64,000 nt of DNA from Clostridiales bacterium UBA1728 (GTDB taxonomy: Bacteria; Bacillota; Clostridia; Oscillospirales; Oscillospiraceae), in the NCBI GenBank assembly GCA_002315975.1, contig DCIK01000005.1, positions 56,812 to 120,811 of the forward strand, in the 5' to 3' direction. The position numbers and the translations under genes are program-made. Below, in pieces: positions 1-8,010 of this stretch (the stretch's first letter is position 1; every line of letters begins with the position of its first letter). The notes under the pieces were generated by a model. It was not told the origin of the DNA, searched no databases, and saw nothing but the letters and a program-made list of their open reading frames with translations.

Positions 1-143
1 CCATCCGCTCCTATGTGTTCATGCCCTATACCCTCGCTAAGGATGCCCGCACCGCCCATGAAAACAGCAACATTCAGGCCGTCATGGACGGCGACATTGA
101 CGGGTTCATCAATGCGTATCTGGCCATGAAGGCGGAGAAATAA
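1..143 (+). CDS. prfB: Peptide chain release factor 2, C-terminal end (partial)
   Basis: Only the last 46 codons are in the window, read in the frame starting at base 3 and ending at TAA 141-143. The visible peptide begins [17 protein letters not shown] and contains [16 protein letters not shown], which matches the conserved C-terminal end of RF2, the cytoplasmic factor that releases peptides at UGA and UAA. The GGQ loop and the programmed frameshift site common in prfB lie upstream, outside the window. The following inverted repeat (158-310) may serve as its terminator. The identification rests on a short but highly conserved tail. Confidence 0.85.
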   Translation, partial: IRSYVFMPYTLAKDARTAHENSNIQAVMDGDIDGFINAYLAMKAEK

Positions 144-157
144 TACTTTTTTCCGAA

Positions 158-310
158 AAGGGACTGTATAAAAGTCCCTGTCATTGCGAACCAGTCCGCA
201 GACTGGTGTGGCAATCCGTCTCTTTTCTGCGATTTTGCAGTATCTAAGGACAAAACGGATTGCCACGTCGCTTCGCTCCTCGCAATGACAGGCTTTTCAC
301 GCAGTCCCTT
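158..310. repeat. Intergenic inverted repeat, family A
   Basis: Outer arms AAGGGACTG (158-166) and CAGTCCCTT (302-310) enclose a 13-bp perfect inverted repeat, CCTGTCATTGCGA (177-189) with its complement at 280-292. Inside are the blocks accagtccgcagactggt and ggattgccacgtcgcttcg. A second copy of the same blocks lies at 46909-47036. The position right after prfB suggests it can act as a terminator, but there is no clear T-tract. Confidence 0.8.
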
Positions 311-380
311 TTCCTTGTTTTTTCCAAAGAGCGGTGCTATACTCAGAACAGTAAATCATCAACAAAGGAGCACATCATAT

Positions 381-2180
381 ATGAGCGAAAAAATTCTCAA
401 ACGCAGCGAGGTTTCCGTGGAGGATACCTGGGACCTGAGTCAGATCTATGCCACGGATGAGCTGTGGCAGCAGGCACTGGAGGAGCTGAAGGGCTATATT
501 CCCCGGCTGGAGAGCTTCAGCGGTCACCTTTGCGAGAGCGCGGAGACGCTGCTGGCGTTTTTCAGGCTCAACGATGAGCTCTCCGTCCGCGCAGCCATGG
601 TCTATGGCTACGCCAACTGCTCCAGCGATGTGGACACCGCCGTGGGCTGCTACCAGAACATGAAGGGTCAGGCCATGGGCGTGCTGGTGAAGCTCCAGTC
701 GGCCTCCGCCTTTTCTTCCCCGGAAATTCTCGCCCTCAGCGACGGGCAGATGGAGCAGTTCTTCCGTGACGCTCCCGAGCTGGAGACCTACCGCCGCCCC
801 ATCTATCTCATCCGCCGCCAGAAGGAGCATACCCTCTCCGCTGCCGAGGAGCGTCTGCTGTCTATGGCCGGGGAGATGATGCAGTCCCCCGACGAGATCG
901 GCGGTATCTTCCGGGATGCCAGTCTCAGCTACCCCGCTGCCGTGGATGCCGAGGGCAATACCCACCCCCTCACCGCCGGTACGCTGGTGATGCTGCAGAT
1001 GGAGAACGATCGCGTCCTCCGCAGGAGCGCATTTGAGCAGTTCTACGGGGTCATGGAGCAGTACAAGGCCACCTGCGCCGCCCTGCTGAACGCCCAGTTC
1101 AAGGCTCTGCGCTTTGAGAGCGAGGCGCGGAATTACGCCGGTACTCTGGAGGCAGCCCTGAACGCCAACGAAGTGCCCGTAGAGGTTTACCATAATCTGA
1201 TTTCTGCCGTCCACGAGAATTTCGAGCCCATGTACCGCTATGTCCGCCTGCGCCGTAAGCTTTTAGGTGTGGACGAGCTGCATATGTACGATGTCTATGC
1301 ACCGCTGGTGCCGGACTGCTCCGTGAAATACTCCTTTGAGGAGGCCAAGGCCACGGTGCTGGAGGCGCTGAGTGTGCTGGGCGAGGACTATGTGGCGCTT
1401 TTGAAGCAGGGCTTCGAGAACCGCTGGATCGATGTGTACGAGAACGAGGGCAAGCGCGGCGGCGCCTATTCCACAGATGTGTCCCGCCCGCACCCTTATG
1501 TGCTGCTGAACTACAAGGGAATGCTGGACGATGTGTTCACCCTCGCCCACGAGATGGGTCACGCCCTCCACAGCTACCACTCCACGAAAAACCAGCCGGT
1601 CTGCACAAGCGACTATGTGATCTTCGTGGCGGAGGTGGCCTCCACCTGCAACGAGGTGCTGCTGATGCGCCACCTGCTGCAAAAGACCACGGACAAGAAG
1701 GAACGGGCATATCTCATCAACCACTTCCTTGACTCCTTCAAGGGCACGGTCTATCGCCAGACCATGTTCGCCGAGTTTGAGCGCTTCATGGGCGAGCGGA
1801 CGGACGCGGGCGAGACCCTCACCGACGAGGTACTCTGCGAGAAGTATTGGGAGCTCAATAAGCTCTACTTCGGCCCCGATATGGTCTCCGACAGGGAGAT
1901 TTCTCTGGAGTGGGCGCGGATTCCCCATTTCTTCTACGATTACTATGTGTTCCAGTACGCCACGGGCTTCTCCGCTGCCGTGGCCATCGCCGAGCGCATC
2001 CTCAACGAGGGCGAGAGCGCCGTGGCGGACTATAAGCGCTTCCTTTCCGGCGGCTGCAGCGCCGACCCCATCAGTCTGCTGAAGCTGGCCGGCGTGGACA
2101 TGAGCACCCCCGATCCGGTCAACGCCGCCTTAAAGCTCTTCGCCGAGCTGGTGGAGGAGCTGGAAGAGCTGAACAGCTAA
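381..2180 (+). CDS. pepF: Oligoendopeptidase F (M3B metallopeptidase)
   Basis: 599-residue cytoplasmic zinc peptidase of the PepF branch of family M3, which cleaves short oligopeptides, typically peptides taken up from outside or made by protein turnover. The zinc site HEMGH is at residues 390-394 within TLAHEMGHALHSY, and the C-terminal region FFYDYYVFQYATGFSAA is typical of the family. Length is normal (about 600). The start at 381 is chosen because AAAGGAG lies just upstream; an in-frame ATG at 285 would run through the repeat and has no ribosome site. It is monocistronic, with repeats on both sides. Confidence 0.95.
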   Translation: MSEKILKRSEVSVEDTWDLSQIYATDELWQQALEELKGYIPRLESFSGHLCESAETLLAFFRLNDELSVRAAMVYGYANCSSDVDTAVGCYQNMKGQAMGVLVKLQSASAFSSPEILALSDGQMEQFFRDAPELETYRRPIYLIRRQKEHTLSAAEERLLSMAGEMMQSPDEIGGIFRDASLSYPAAVDAEGNTHPLTAGTLVMLQMENDRVLRRSAFEQFYGVMEQYKATCAALLNAQFKALRFESEARNYAGTLEAALNANEVPVEVYHNLISAVHENFEPMYRYVRLRRKLLGVDELHMYDVYAPLVPDCSVKYSFEEAKATVLEALSVLGEDYVALLKQGFENRWIDVYENEGKRGGAYSTDVSRPHPYVLLNYKGMLDDVFTLAHEMGHALHSYHSTKNQPVCTSDYVIFVAEVASTCNEVLLMRHLLQKTTDKKERAYLINHFLDSFKGTVYRQTMFAEFERFMGERTDAGETLTDEVLCEKYWELNKLYFGPDMVSDREISLEWARIPHFFYDYYVFQYATGFSAAVAIAERILNEGESAVADYKRFLSGGCSADPISLLKLAGVDMSTPDPVNAALKLFAELVEELEELNS

Positions 2181-2212
2181 GCTGTTAGTGTATAAACGGT
2201 TCTGATCCCCCC

Positions 2213-2519
2213 CCGTAGGGCTCGGCCTCCGGACGAGCCGCCGCAGCTTCCGTCCCTTGCCTTCTCCTTATAGTCGATTGTAAAACTGCGTTTTACAATC
2301 GAGAAAAGACACTCGCATTTATCGCGGCGGCTCTGCCGCCTTGGTCGATGCGAGGGCACGCCAATATAGCGCGCCTAAGGGTATTTTCAGACGGGTAAAG
2401 CTCGCCTGAAAATGATTGAATTCTTTTGCGAGCTGGGGCTTGCAAACTCTGCGAGGCTAACGAAATCAATCTGGTGAACACTTTTACAATGGACTACTCT
2501 TCCTTACGAAAGGAGAAGG
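2213..2519. repeat. Family D repeat interrupted by a TIR element
   Basis: The left part (gtagggctcggcctcc, then cgagccgccgcagcttccgt and ccttctcctt) and the right part (ttacgaaaggagaagg) together match an uninterrupted copy at 48152-48225, where ccttctcctt and aaggagaagg form one hairpin. Here the hairpin is split by the 226-bp element at 2271-2496. This is a nested insertion seen directly by comparing the two copies. Confidence 0.8.
2271..2496 (+). mobile_element. MITE-like TIR element, long copy 1
   Basis: Starts TAGTCGATTGTAAAA and ends TTTTACAATGGACTA, imperfect 15-bp terminal inverted repeats (one mismatch). Internal hairpins in order: TGTAAAACTGCGTTTTACA; gcggcggctctgccgcc; a palindrome around gcgcgcc; ttttcagacggg with cgcctgaaaa; and a tail ending aactctgcgaggctaacg. 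Copies 2 and 3 (20170-20370, 44318-44541) share the same order of hairpins. There is no open reading frame of its own. MITE-like is an inference; a structured RNA element is also possible. Confidence 0.75.
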
Positions 2520-2554
2520 CTTGGGAGGCGGCACTACAGCTCTCTCTCTTTATC

Positions 2555-3220
2555 TCAGAATTCCCTCAGCTTCGCCTCCAGTGCCGCGTAGAACTGCCCC
2601 AGATGGGCACCGTCCACAAGGGCGTGGTTCACCAGAACGGACAGGGGGAGGACAGTGCGGAGAGAGGGGAGTACCCGTCCCTCCTCATCTCTCATCGGCC
2701 TGTATTCCTCCCGATACTTCCCGATGGTCAGATTGGGCACGGAGAAGGCGGAGGACATATGGGGCAGAGACAGGGCGGAGTAGCTTAACCATGGAATAGA
2801 GGAGACGAAGAACAGGGAATCCTTGTCCTCCTCATCGGTCAGACGCGCTTCCTGCTCGGCAACACGCTGGGCGGCCTGAGCCTCCTGCAGATAGCGATCA
2901 AAGGGGAGGGATGTATCCGCAACACAGTAGCGGAAGGTTCCGTCTGCTGCGGCCACGGTATAGCTGCAGCGGCAGGAGTCATATTCCACGATGCCGCCGC
3001 TGCGAATCCGCTGTCGGAAAGCGGGCACGGCATTGGCGGCCTGACCCATGCAGTACTGGAAGCTCAGAAAGAAGGGCAGACCTTTTGCTCTCCGCTTCTC
3101 GTTCCACTCGGTAATATCCACATCCTGCGTCAGATTCATTATGGGATTTTCCATGGTGAGGAAGTATGCAAAATGATCCCGGCGGGGAAAGGTATTCAGG
3201 TCGATCCAATGATAGCTCAT
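2555..3220 (-). CDS. Chloramphenicol O-acetyltransferase-like protein (CatA fold)
   Basis: 221 residues, the usual length of trimeric type A chloramphenicol acetyltransferases, cytoplasmic enzymes that transfer acetyl from acetyl-CoA. The C-terminal active-site block reads VNHALVDGAHLG: the catalytic His (residue 199) and structural Asp (203) are present, but the first His of the usual HHxxxDG is Asn. The N-terminus WIDLNTFPRRDHFAYF is typical of the family. The start at 3220 is chosen for the AAAGGA site upstream; a longer frame would run back through the terminator of the ATPase gene. Whether it confers drug resistance cannot be read from sequence; many Clostridia carry Cat-like proteins of unknown substrate. 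Confidence 0.85.
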   Translation of the reverse strand: MSYHWIDLNTFPRRDHFAYFLTMENPIMNLTQDVDITEWNEKRRAKGLPFFLSFQYCMGQAANAVPAFRQRIRSGGIVEYDSCRCSYTVAAADGTFRYCVADTSLPFDRYLQEAQAAQRVAEQEARLTDEEDKDSLFFVSSIPWLSYSALSLPHMSSAFSVPNLTIGKYREEYRPMRDEEGRVLPSLRTVLPLSVLVNHALVDGAHLGQFYAALEAKLREF

Positions 3221-3233
3221 AGCATATCCTTTC

Positions 3234-3265
3234 AAAAACTCCCCGGCTGCGGCGCAGTCGGGGAG
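3234..3265 (-). terminator. Rho-independent terminator of the Ca2+ ATPase gene
   Basis: Stem ctccccg/cggggag with an inner ctgc/gcag part (3239-3265), followed on the minus strand by TTTTT (3238-3234). It lies just after the ATPase stop and before the Cat ribosome site. Confidence 0.75.
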
Positions 3266-3275
3266 ATGTATTTTT

Positions 3276-5960
3276 TCAGTTGGCTTTTTTTGCGTTGATC
3301 CTGCGGTGGACGGCTTTCCAGATCTCGCTGGCGGGGATGAGGGTGGCGGCCAGACCAAGAGCGATGCAGAACTCACCCAGACTTACGGCGGTGAAGCCGA
3401 AGAGCTCGCAGAGGAAGGGAATACCGATCACGCCCACGGTGAGCATCACGGTCAGACCCAGAGAGCCCCAGAGCCACAGATTCTGCTTCTTCAGAGAGAA
3501 GAGGGAACGGGTCAGGGAGCGGTTGCAGAAGGCCTGGAACATCTCGGCAAAGTTGCAGGTCAGGAAGGCCATGGTCATGCCGTCGGCGCTCTGAACAATG
3601 CTCCAGCTGCCGGTTTCGATGCGGTCGCCCAGCAGGTAGGAGAAGAATACCAGCGCACCGATGAACAGACCCTGCAGCAGAATAACGATGGCACCGCTGC
3701 CGCCGAAGAGACTTTCGTCAGCGGAGCGGGGCTTGCGGAGCATAACGCCCTCCTCGGCCTCCTCCATGCCCAGAGCCAGACCGGGCGCAGAGTCGGTAAC
3801 CATGTTGATCCACAGCAGGTGGGCGGCGGAGAGAATATTGAAGCCCATGAGAGAGGCGGTGAACACGGCCACAATCTCGCCTAAGTTGGTGATGAGCTGG
3901 AACTGCACCACCTTGGTGATGTTGTCGTAAATCTTACGGCCTTCCTCCACGGCGTTGACGATGGTGGCAAAGTTGTCGTCCGCCAGCACCATGTCGCAGA
4001 CGCTCTTGGTGACGGCGGTGCCGGTGATGCCCATGCCGATGCCGATGTCGGCGGCCTTGATGGAGGGCGCATCGTTCACGCCGTCGCCGGTCATGGCCAC
4101 GACCTTGCCCTTAGTCTGCCAGGCGCGGACGATACGGGTCTTGTGCTCGGGCTGGACACGGGCGTAGACGGAGTAGTTCTCAATGACACGGTCGAGCTCT
4201 TCGTCGCTCATATCCTCCAGCATGGCACCCTCGATGGCCTGAGAGGCGTCAGTGATGATGCCCAGGTCTCTGGCGATGGCCACGGCGGTGTCGATATGGT
4301 CGCCGGTGATCATAATGGGACGGATGCCGGCACCACGGCACTCCCTGATGGCATCGTAAACCTCAGGGCGGCAGGGGTCGATCATGCCCGTGAAGCCGAT
4401 GAACACCAGCTCGCGCTCCAGATTCTCCGGCTCGGTATTTTCAGGCAGAGCATCATAGACGCGGAAGGAAGCACCCAGCACCCGGAGAGCCCGGTCGGCA
4501 AACTCCTTGCAGCCGACAAGCACCTTTTCCCTGTACTCCTCCGTCATGGGCTCCACCTTGCCGTTGTTCCAATAACCCACACAGCGCTCTAAAAGAATCT
4601 CGGTGGCACCCTTGGTGTACTGCACGATTCTGCCGTCCTCGTTGTGGATGGTAGACATCATCTTGCGGCCGGAATCGAAGGGAGCCTCACCGATGCGGGG
4701 ATACTTCTCGTCCAGCTCGTCCTTGTAGAGCCGCAGATCGTGGGCGTGGTTCACCAGAGCGGCCTCAGTGGGCTCGCCGTCGGCCTCGTGCATACCCCGG
4801 CAGCGCTTGGCATCGTTGCAGAGCGCCATGGCCTTGGCCAGCAGCAGGGGATCATCGGTAAGGGTGTCCACCACGGTCATGCGGTTCTGGGTCAGGGTAC
4901 CGGTCTTGTCGGAGCAGATGATCTGGGTGCAGCCCAGAGTCTCCACGGCGGTGAGACGGCGGATGAGTGCCTGCCGCTTGCTCATGGCAGTCACGCCGAT
5001 GGACATGATAATGGTGGTCACGGCGGGCAGACCCTCGGGGATGGCTGCCACGGCCAGAGCCACAGCGATGATAAAGGTATCGAGAACGGTGGAGAACACA
5101 TTGCCGCTGGTCTCGGCCATAAACACGTTGCGGACGATGCCCACGGCGAAGTCCACGATGCAGATGACGATAACCAGCTTGGTGAGCATCACACTCAGCT
5201 CGGAGAGCTTCTTGTTGAGGGGAGTCTCCTCCTGCTGCGCCTGGGTCAGAGCGTCGGCAATCTTGCCCATCTCGGTGTCCATGCCGGTGGCAACCACCAC
5301 GGCGCTGCCCCGGCCAAAGACCACGGTGGAGCCGGAGTAGATCATGTTCACACGGTCGCCCAGAGGAATATCCTTGTCGGCCTTTTCGAGCATCAGCAGC
5401 TCCATGCTCTTGGTGACGGGAACACTCTCGCCGGTGAGGGCGGCCTCCTCCACTTTCATGGAGTAGCTATCTATAATCCGGCAGTCGGCGGGCACGGCGT
5501 CGCCGGCCTCGAGGATGACCACATCGCCCACCACCAGCTCTTCGCTCTTGACCACCACGGTCTTCCCGTCCCGGAGGACGCGGCTGGTGGCGGCGGTCAT
5601 CTGCATCAGGGCTTCAATGGCCTGCTCGGCCTTGCTCTCCTGCACCATGCTCATGACAGTGTTGATGAGCACCACGAAGAGGATGATGAACAGATCCGCA
5701 TAGCTCTCGTGAGCGTTGAAGGCGATATTCTGATAAACGGTGGTGGCGGTGGATATGGCAGCTGCACCCAGCAGCAGATAGATCATGGGATCGTTGAGGG
5801 CGCCGAGAAAGCGCTGGAGCATACTGACCTTTTCGGGCTCGGCCAGCTTATTGCGCCCGTTTTTTTCCAGTCGCGCCGCAGCCTCCTGAGAGGAGAGACC
5901 CTCGCGGCTACTCTGCACCTCCTGCAGAACGGTTTCCTTGTCCTCGCAATAAAATTTCAA
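3276..5960 (-). CDS. P-type Ca2+-transporting ATPase (type IIA)
   Basis: 894-residue membrane pump that exports a cation, probably Ca2+, at the cost of ATP. The N-terminal cation-ATPase domain is followed by transmembrane pairs, the actuator TGES motif, PEGLPAVTT in M4, the phosphorylation motif ICSDKTGTLTQN with the aspartate at residue 351, and the hinge TGDGVNDAPSIKAADIGIGMG. The C-terminal six-helix domain is complete. The order and length fit SERCA/PMCA-like bacterial pumps. The start is TTG (5958-5960), with AAGGAGG seven bases upstream; no better ATG exists. It has its own promoter (6002-6030) and terminator. Ca2+ rather than another cation is inferred from family resemblance. Confidence 0.93.
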   Translation of the reverse strand: MKFYCEDKETVLQEVQSSREGLSSQEAAARLEKNGRNKLAEPEKVSMLQRFLGALNDPMIYLLLGAAAISTATTVYQNIAFNAHESYADLFIILFVVLINTVMSMVQESKAEQAIEALMQMTAATSRVLRDGKTVVVKSEELVVGDVVILEAGDAVPADCRIIDSYSMKVEEAALTGESVPVTKSMELLMLEKADKDIPLGDRVNMIYSGSTVVFGRGSAVVVATGMDTEMGKIADALTQAQQEETPLNKKLSELSVMLTKLVIVICIVDFAVGIVRNVFMAETSGNVFSTVLDTFIIAVALAVAAIPEGLPAVTTIIMSIGVTAMSKRQALIRRLTAVETLGCTQIICSDKTGTLTQNRMTVVDTLTDDPLLLAKAMALCNDAKRCRGMHEADGEPTEAALVNHAHDLRLYKDELDEKYPRIGEAPFDSGRKMMSTIHNEDGRIVQYTKGATEILLERCVGYWNNGKVEPMTEEYREKVLVGCKEFADRALRVLGASFRVYDALPENTEPENLERELVFIGFTGMIDPCRPEVYDAIRECRGAGIRPIMITGDHIDTAVAIARDLGIITDASQAIEGAMLEDMSDEELDRVIENYSVYARVQPEHKTRIVRAWQTKGKVVAMTGDGVNDAPSIKAADIGIGMGITGTAVTKSVCDMVLADDNFATIVNAVEEGRKIYDNITKVVQFQLITNLGEIVAVFTASLMGFNILSAAHLLWINMVTDSAPGLALGMEEAEEGVMLRKPRSADESLFGGSGAIVILLQGLFIGALVFFSYLLGDRIETGSWSIVQSADGMTMAFLTCNFAEMFQAFCNRSLTRSLFSLKKQNLWLWGSLGLTVMLTVGVIGIPFLCELFGFTAVSLGEFCIALGLAATLIPASEIWKAVHRRINAKKAN

Positions 5961-6001
5961 AGTGAGGCCTCCTTGCTGTTTCTTTTGTGTTCGGTTTCCC
6001 T

Positions 6002-6030
6002 ATGATATAGGAGAGAAGGAAAAAATGCAA
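6002..6030 (-). promoter_or_regulatory. Sigma-A-type promoter of the ATPase gene
   Basis: On the minus strand TTGCAT (6030-6025), 17-bp spacer, TATCAT (6007-6002), about 40 bp before the TTG start. The rest of 5961-6275 holds no gene I can support: the short frames there lack ribosome sites and family resemblance. Confidence 0.6.
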
Positions 6031-6275
6031 CTAAAAGATTTCCATCAGCATTTTGTCCGTATTTCCTGCAAGTATACCAGAAAACCGGGCTTTTCGCAAG
6101 AAAAAACTGCGGATTTTCTGCCGGAAAGAACAAAAAATGAGCGGAGAAACCCGCAGGTCAGAATGCATAAAAAACCGTCCTATCCTGCGGAGAAAACCAC
6201 AGAAAACGGAGAGAAAAGCAGCAAAAACCGCTTCTCTCTCCGTGATTTTGCATAAAATCGCCCTCTTCTTCCTGC

Positions 6276-7055
6276 TTAGCTCAACAGGGACTTCAGCTGC
6301 ATGGTCAGATAGCCCCGGGCATCGGCATACTTCTCGTTGGAGAAGGGGTAGGCGGCGTTGGAGACCACATGAATCTGTTCCTCCGCGCTCTCCCCGTTGG
6401 TCATCAGCAGAACGCTCTCATAAAGCACGGAGCCCCAGACGATGTGGTAGCTGCTGGTGATGATGGCCAGAGAGCGCACCTGCGGCTGCTCCCGCTGCAG
6501 AATATCATAGCTGTACAGGGCATTTTCCATGGTGGTCGTGGAACGGTTTTCTATGAGAAGACGGCTTTCGTCCAGGCCGTGCTCCAGCATCCAATCGGCC
6601 ATGAGACCGGCCTCGGTCACATCAGGGTTATTGGCTGCGGTGCCGCCGCCGGTGCAGAGCACACAGGCGTTGGGATACTGACCGGCGCATTGAAGTGCCA
6701 CCTGCAGCCGCCCGATCAGCTCATCCTGCATGGTGCCGTCGGCATTGAGCTCAAAGCCCAGAATGACCAGGCATAGACTGTCGTCTCCGGGCAGGTTCTC
6801 GGGCAGGGCGTTTTCGTTGATGGTGGCCTTGTCGGCACTTTTCCAGAAGTCAAGAATCTGCGTCCAGAGCTGAGCTTTATTTTCATCCCTTGTCTTCAGC
6901 TCCGTGAACAGCTTTTCCAGAGACGCATCGGGCGTGGCGGAGTAGGTGTCGATAATCTCGGTGATAATGGTTTTGGTGTCCCTCGGCTGAGCTTTGCCGC
7001 AGCCGCAGCAGAGCACGAGCGCAAGGATGAGAAGAAAGGGCAGAACTTTTTTCAT
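6276..7055 (-). CDS. DUF218 (YdcF/SanA-like) lipoprotein, copy 1
   Basis: 259 residues. A type II signal peptide ends in a lipobox (LVLCCGCGK; several Cys make the exact lipidated one uncertain), so it should be anchored outside the membrane. The DUF218 core is visible: LCLVILGFELNADGTM, a GRL block, LCTGGG, TEA and the SRLLIENRSTTTMENA segment, then SYHIVWGS. Proteins of this family have been linked to envelope maturation, but the reaction is not settled. It is the second gene of a tandem pair with 7105-7893, 49 bp apart. Both have the same leader peptide start and the same GGAGGACAACCC ribosome region, which indicates a recent duplication that included the 5' region. Confidence 0.85.
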   Translation of the reverse strand: MKKVLPFLLILALVLCCGCGKAQPRDTKTIITEIIDTYSATPDASLEKLFTELKTRDENKAQLWTQILDFWKSADKATINENALPENLPGDDSLCLVILGFELNADGTMQDELIGRLQVALQCAGQYPNACVLCTGGGTAANNPDVTEAGLMADWMLEHGLDESRLLIENRSTTTMENALYSYDILQREQPQVRSLAIITSSYHIVWGSVLYESVLLMTNGESAEEQIHVVSNAAYPFSNEKYADARGYLTMQLKSLLS

Positions 7056-7104
7056 GGGTTGTCCTCCGGTTTTTTATGATACGGCAGCGCAGCATTCATT
7101 CGTT

Positions 7105-7893
7105 TCAGTTTATCAGATACATCAGCTGCATTTGCAGAATGGCCCTGTCATTGGGGTAGTTTTCATTAAAGAAGGGATAGGCGGCGTTGGAGATTACATG
7201 AATCTGTTCCGCTTCGCTTTCTCCGCTTGTCATCAGCAGGATGCTCTCATAGAGCACGGAGCCGCGGATCACATGATAGCTGCTGGAAATAATGGCGAGA
7301 GAGTGAATCTGCGGCTGATCCCGCTGCAGAAGCTGATAGCTCAAAAAGGCGTTCTCCATGGTGTTGGTGGCACTGCTTTCTATCAGCAGACGGCTTTCCG
7401 CCAGACCGTGCTCTGTCAGCCACGCGGCCATCTGTCCGGCCTCGGTGGCGTCGGGATTGTCCTTCGCCGTGGCACCGCCGGTGCAGAGCACATAGGCGTT
7501 GGGGTACTGTTCGGCGCAGCGGAGAGCTACCTCCAGCCGCCCGATCAGCTCATCCTGCATGGTGCCGTCCTCGTTGAGCTGATAGCCCAGAATCACCAGA
7601 CAGAGACTGTTATCCTCGGGCAGACCCTCGGGCAGCTCATTTTCATAAACAGGGCTGTTGTCACAGCTCTTCCAGAAATCCATGATCCCCTGCCAGAGGG
7701 CAGCCTTCTCGCTGTCTGCGGCTTCCAGTTCCCGGAAAAGCCGCTTCAGCTTGCGCTGGGAGCTTTCGGGCTGCTCGCCATAGGTGGTAATGATCTCCTC
7801 CAGAATAAGCTTTGATTCCCTCGGCTCGGCTTTTCCGCAGCCGCAGCAGAGCACAAGCGCAAGAATCAGAAGAAAGGGCAGAACTTTTTTCAT
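7105..7893 (-). CDS. DUF218 (YdcF/SanA-like) lipoprotein, copy 2
   Basis: 262 residues, upstream paralogue of the previous gene. The first 22 residues (MKKVLPFLLILALVLC...) are identical in both, as is the ribosome site. The DUF218 core (LCLVILGYQLNEDGTM, LCTGGATAKDNPDATEAG, ESSATNTMENAF, SYHVIRGS) is well conserved, while the region after the lipobox and the loops differ. The first 80 residues of the mature part hold the most changes, so the two may differ in partner or substrate. A promoter lies upstream (7929-7958). Confidence 0.85.
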   Translation of the reverse strand: MKKVLPFLLILALVLCCGCGKAEPRESKLILEEIITTYGEQPESSQRKLKRLFRELEAADSEKAALWQGIMDFWKSCDNSPVYENELPEGLPEDNSLCLVILGYQLNEDGTMQDELIGRLEVALRCAEQYPNAYVLCTGGATAKDNPDATEAGQMAAWLTEHGLAESRLLIESSATNTMENAFLSYQLLQRDQPQIHSLAIISSSYHVIRGSVLYESILLMTSGESEAEQIHVISNAAYPFFNENYPNDRAILQMQLMYLIN

Positions 7894-7928
7894 GGGTTGT
7901 CCTCCGAAATGTATTTCTTGATACTTAC

Positions 7929-7958
7929 ATTATACAACTATTATAGCTGAAAAGGCAA
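7929..7958 (-). promoter_or_regulatory. Putative promoter of the DUF218 pair
   Basis: Minus strand TTGCCT (7958-7953), 18-bp spacer, TATAAT (7934-7929), about 35 bp before the ATG at 7893. The -10 is perfect, the -35 weak. Confidence 0.5.
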
Positions 7959-7960
7959 GA

Positions 7961-7996
7961 AAAAACGACATTTCTTACGGGAGAAATGTCGTTTTT
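7961..7996 (-). terminator. Terminator of the SH3/NlpC-P60 gene
   Basis: A perfect 15-bp stem (7961-7975 with 7982-7996, around cgacatttct) with a 6-base loop and a U-rich run on the minus strand. It closes the gene ending at 8011; its symmetry means it could also work from the other side. Confidence 0.8.
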
Positions 7997-8010
7997 CCGT
8001 ATACAATTCG

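Noticed and set aside
2555..3376. Longer form of the Cat-like protein starting at 3376
   Set aside because: The extra residues are the antisense end of the ATPase gene and its terminator; the family N-terminus begins at 3220.
4644..6005. 453-codon open frame on the plus strand opposite the Ca2+ ATPase
   Set aside because: Its Gly/His/Ala-rich composition is that of the complement of GC-rich codons; it has no ribosome site and lies fully antisense to a well-supported gene.
5961..6275. Possible small genes upstream of the ATPase
   Set aside because: Two overlapping short frames without ribosome sites or homology, and the ATPase promoter occupies the start of this stretch.
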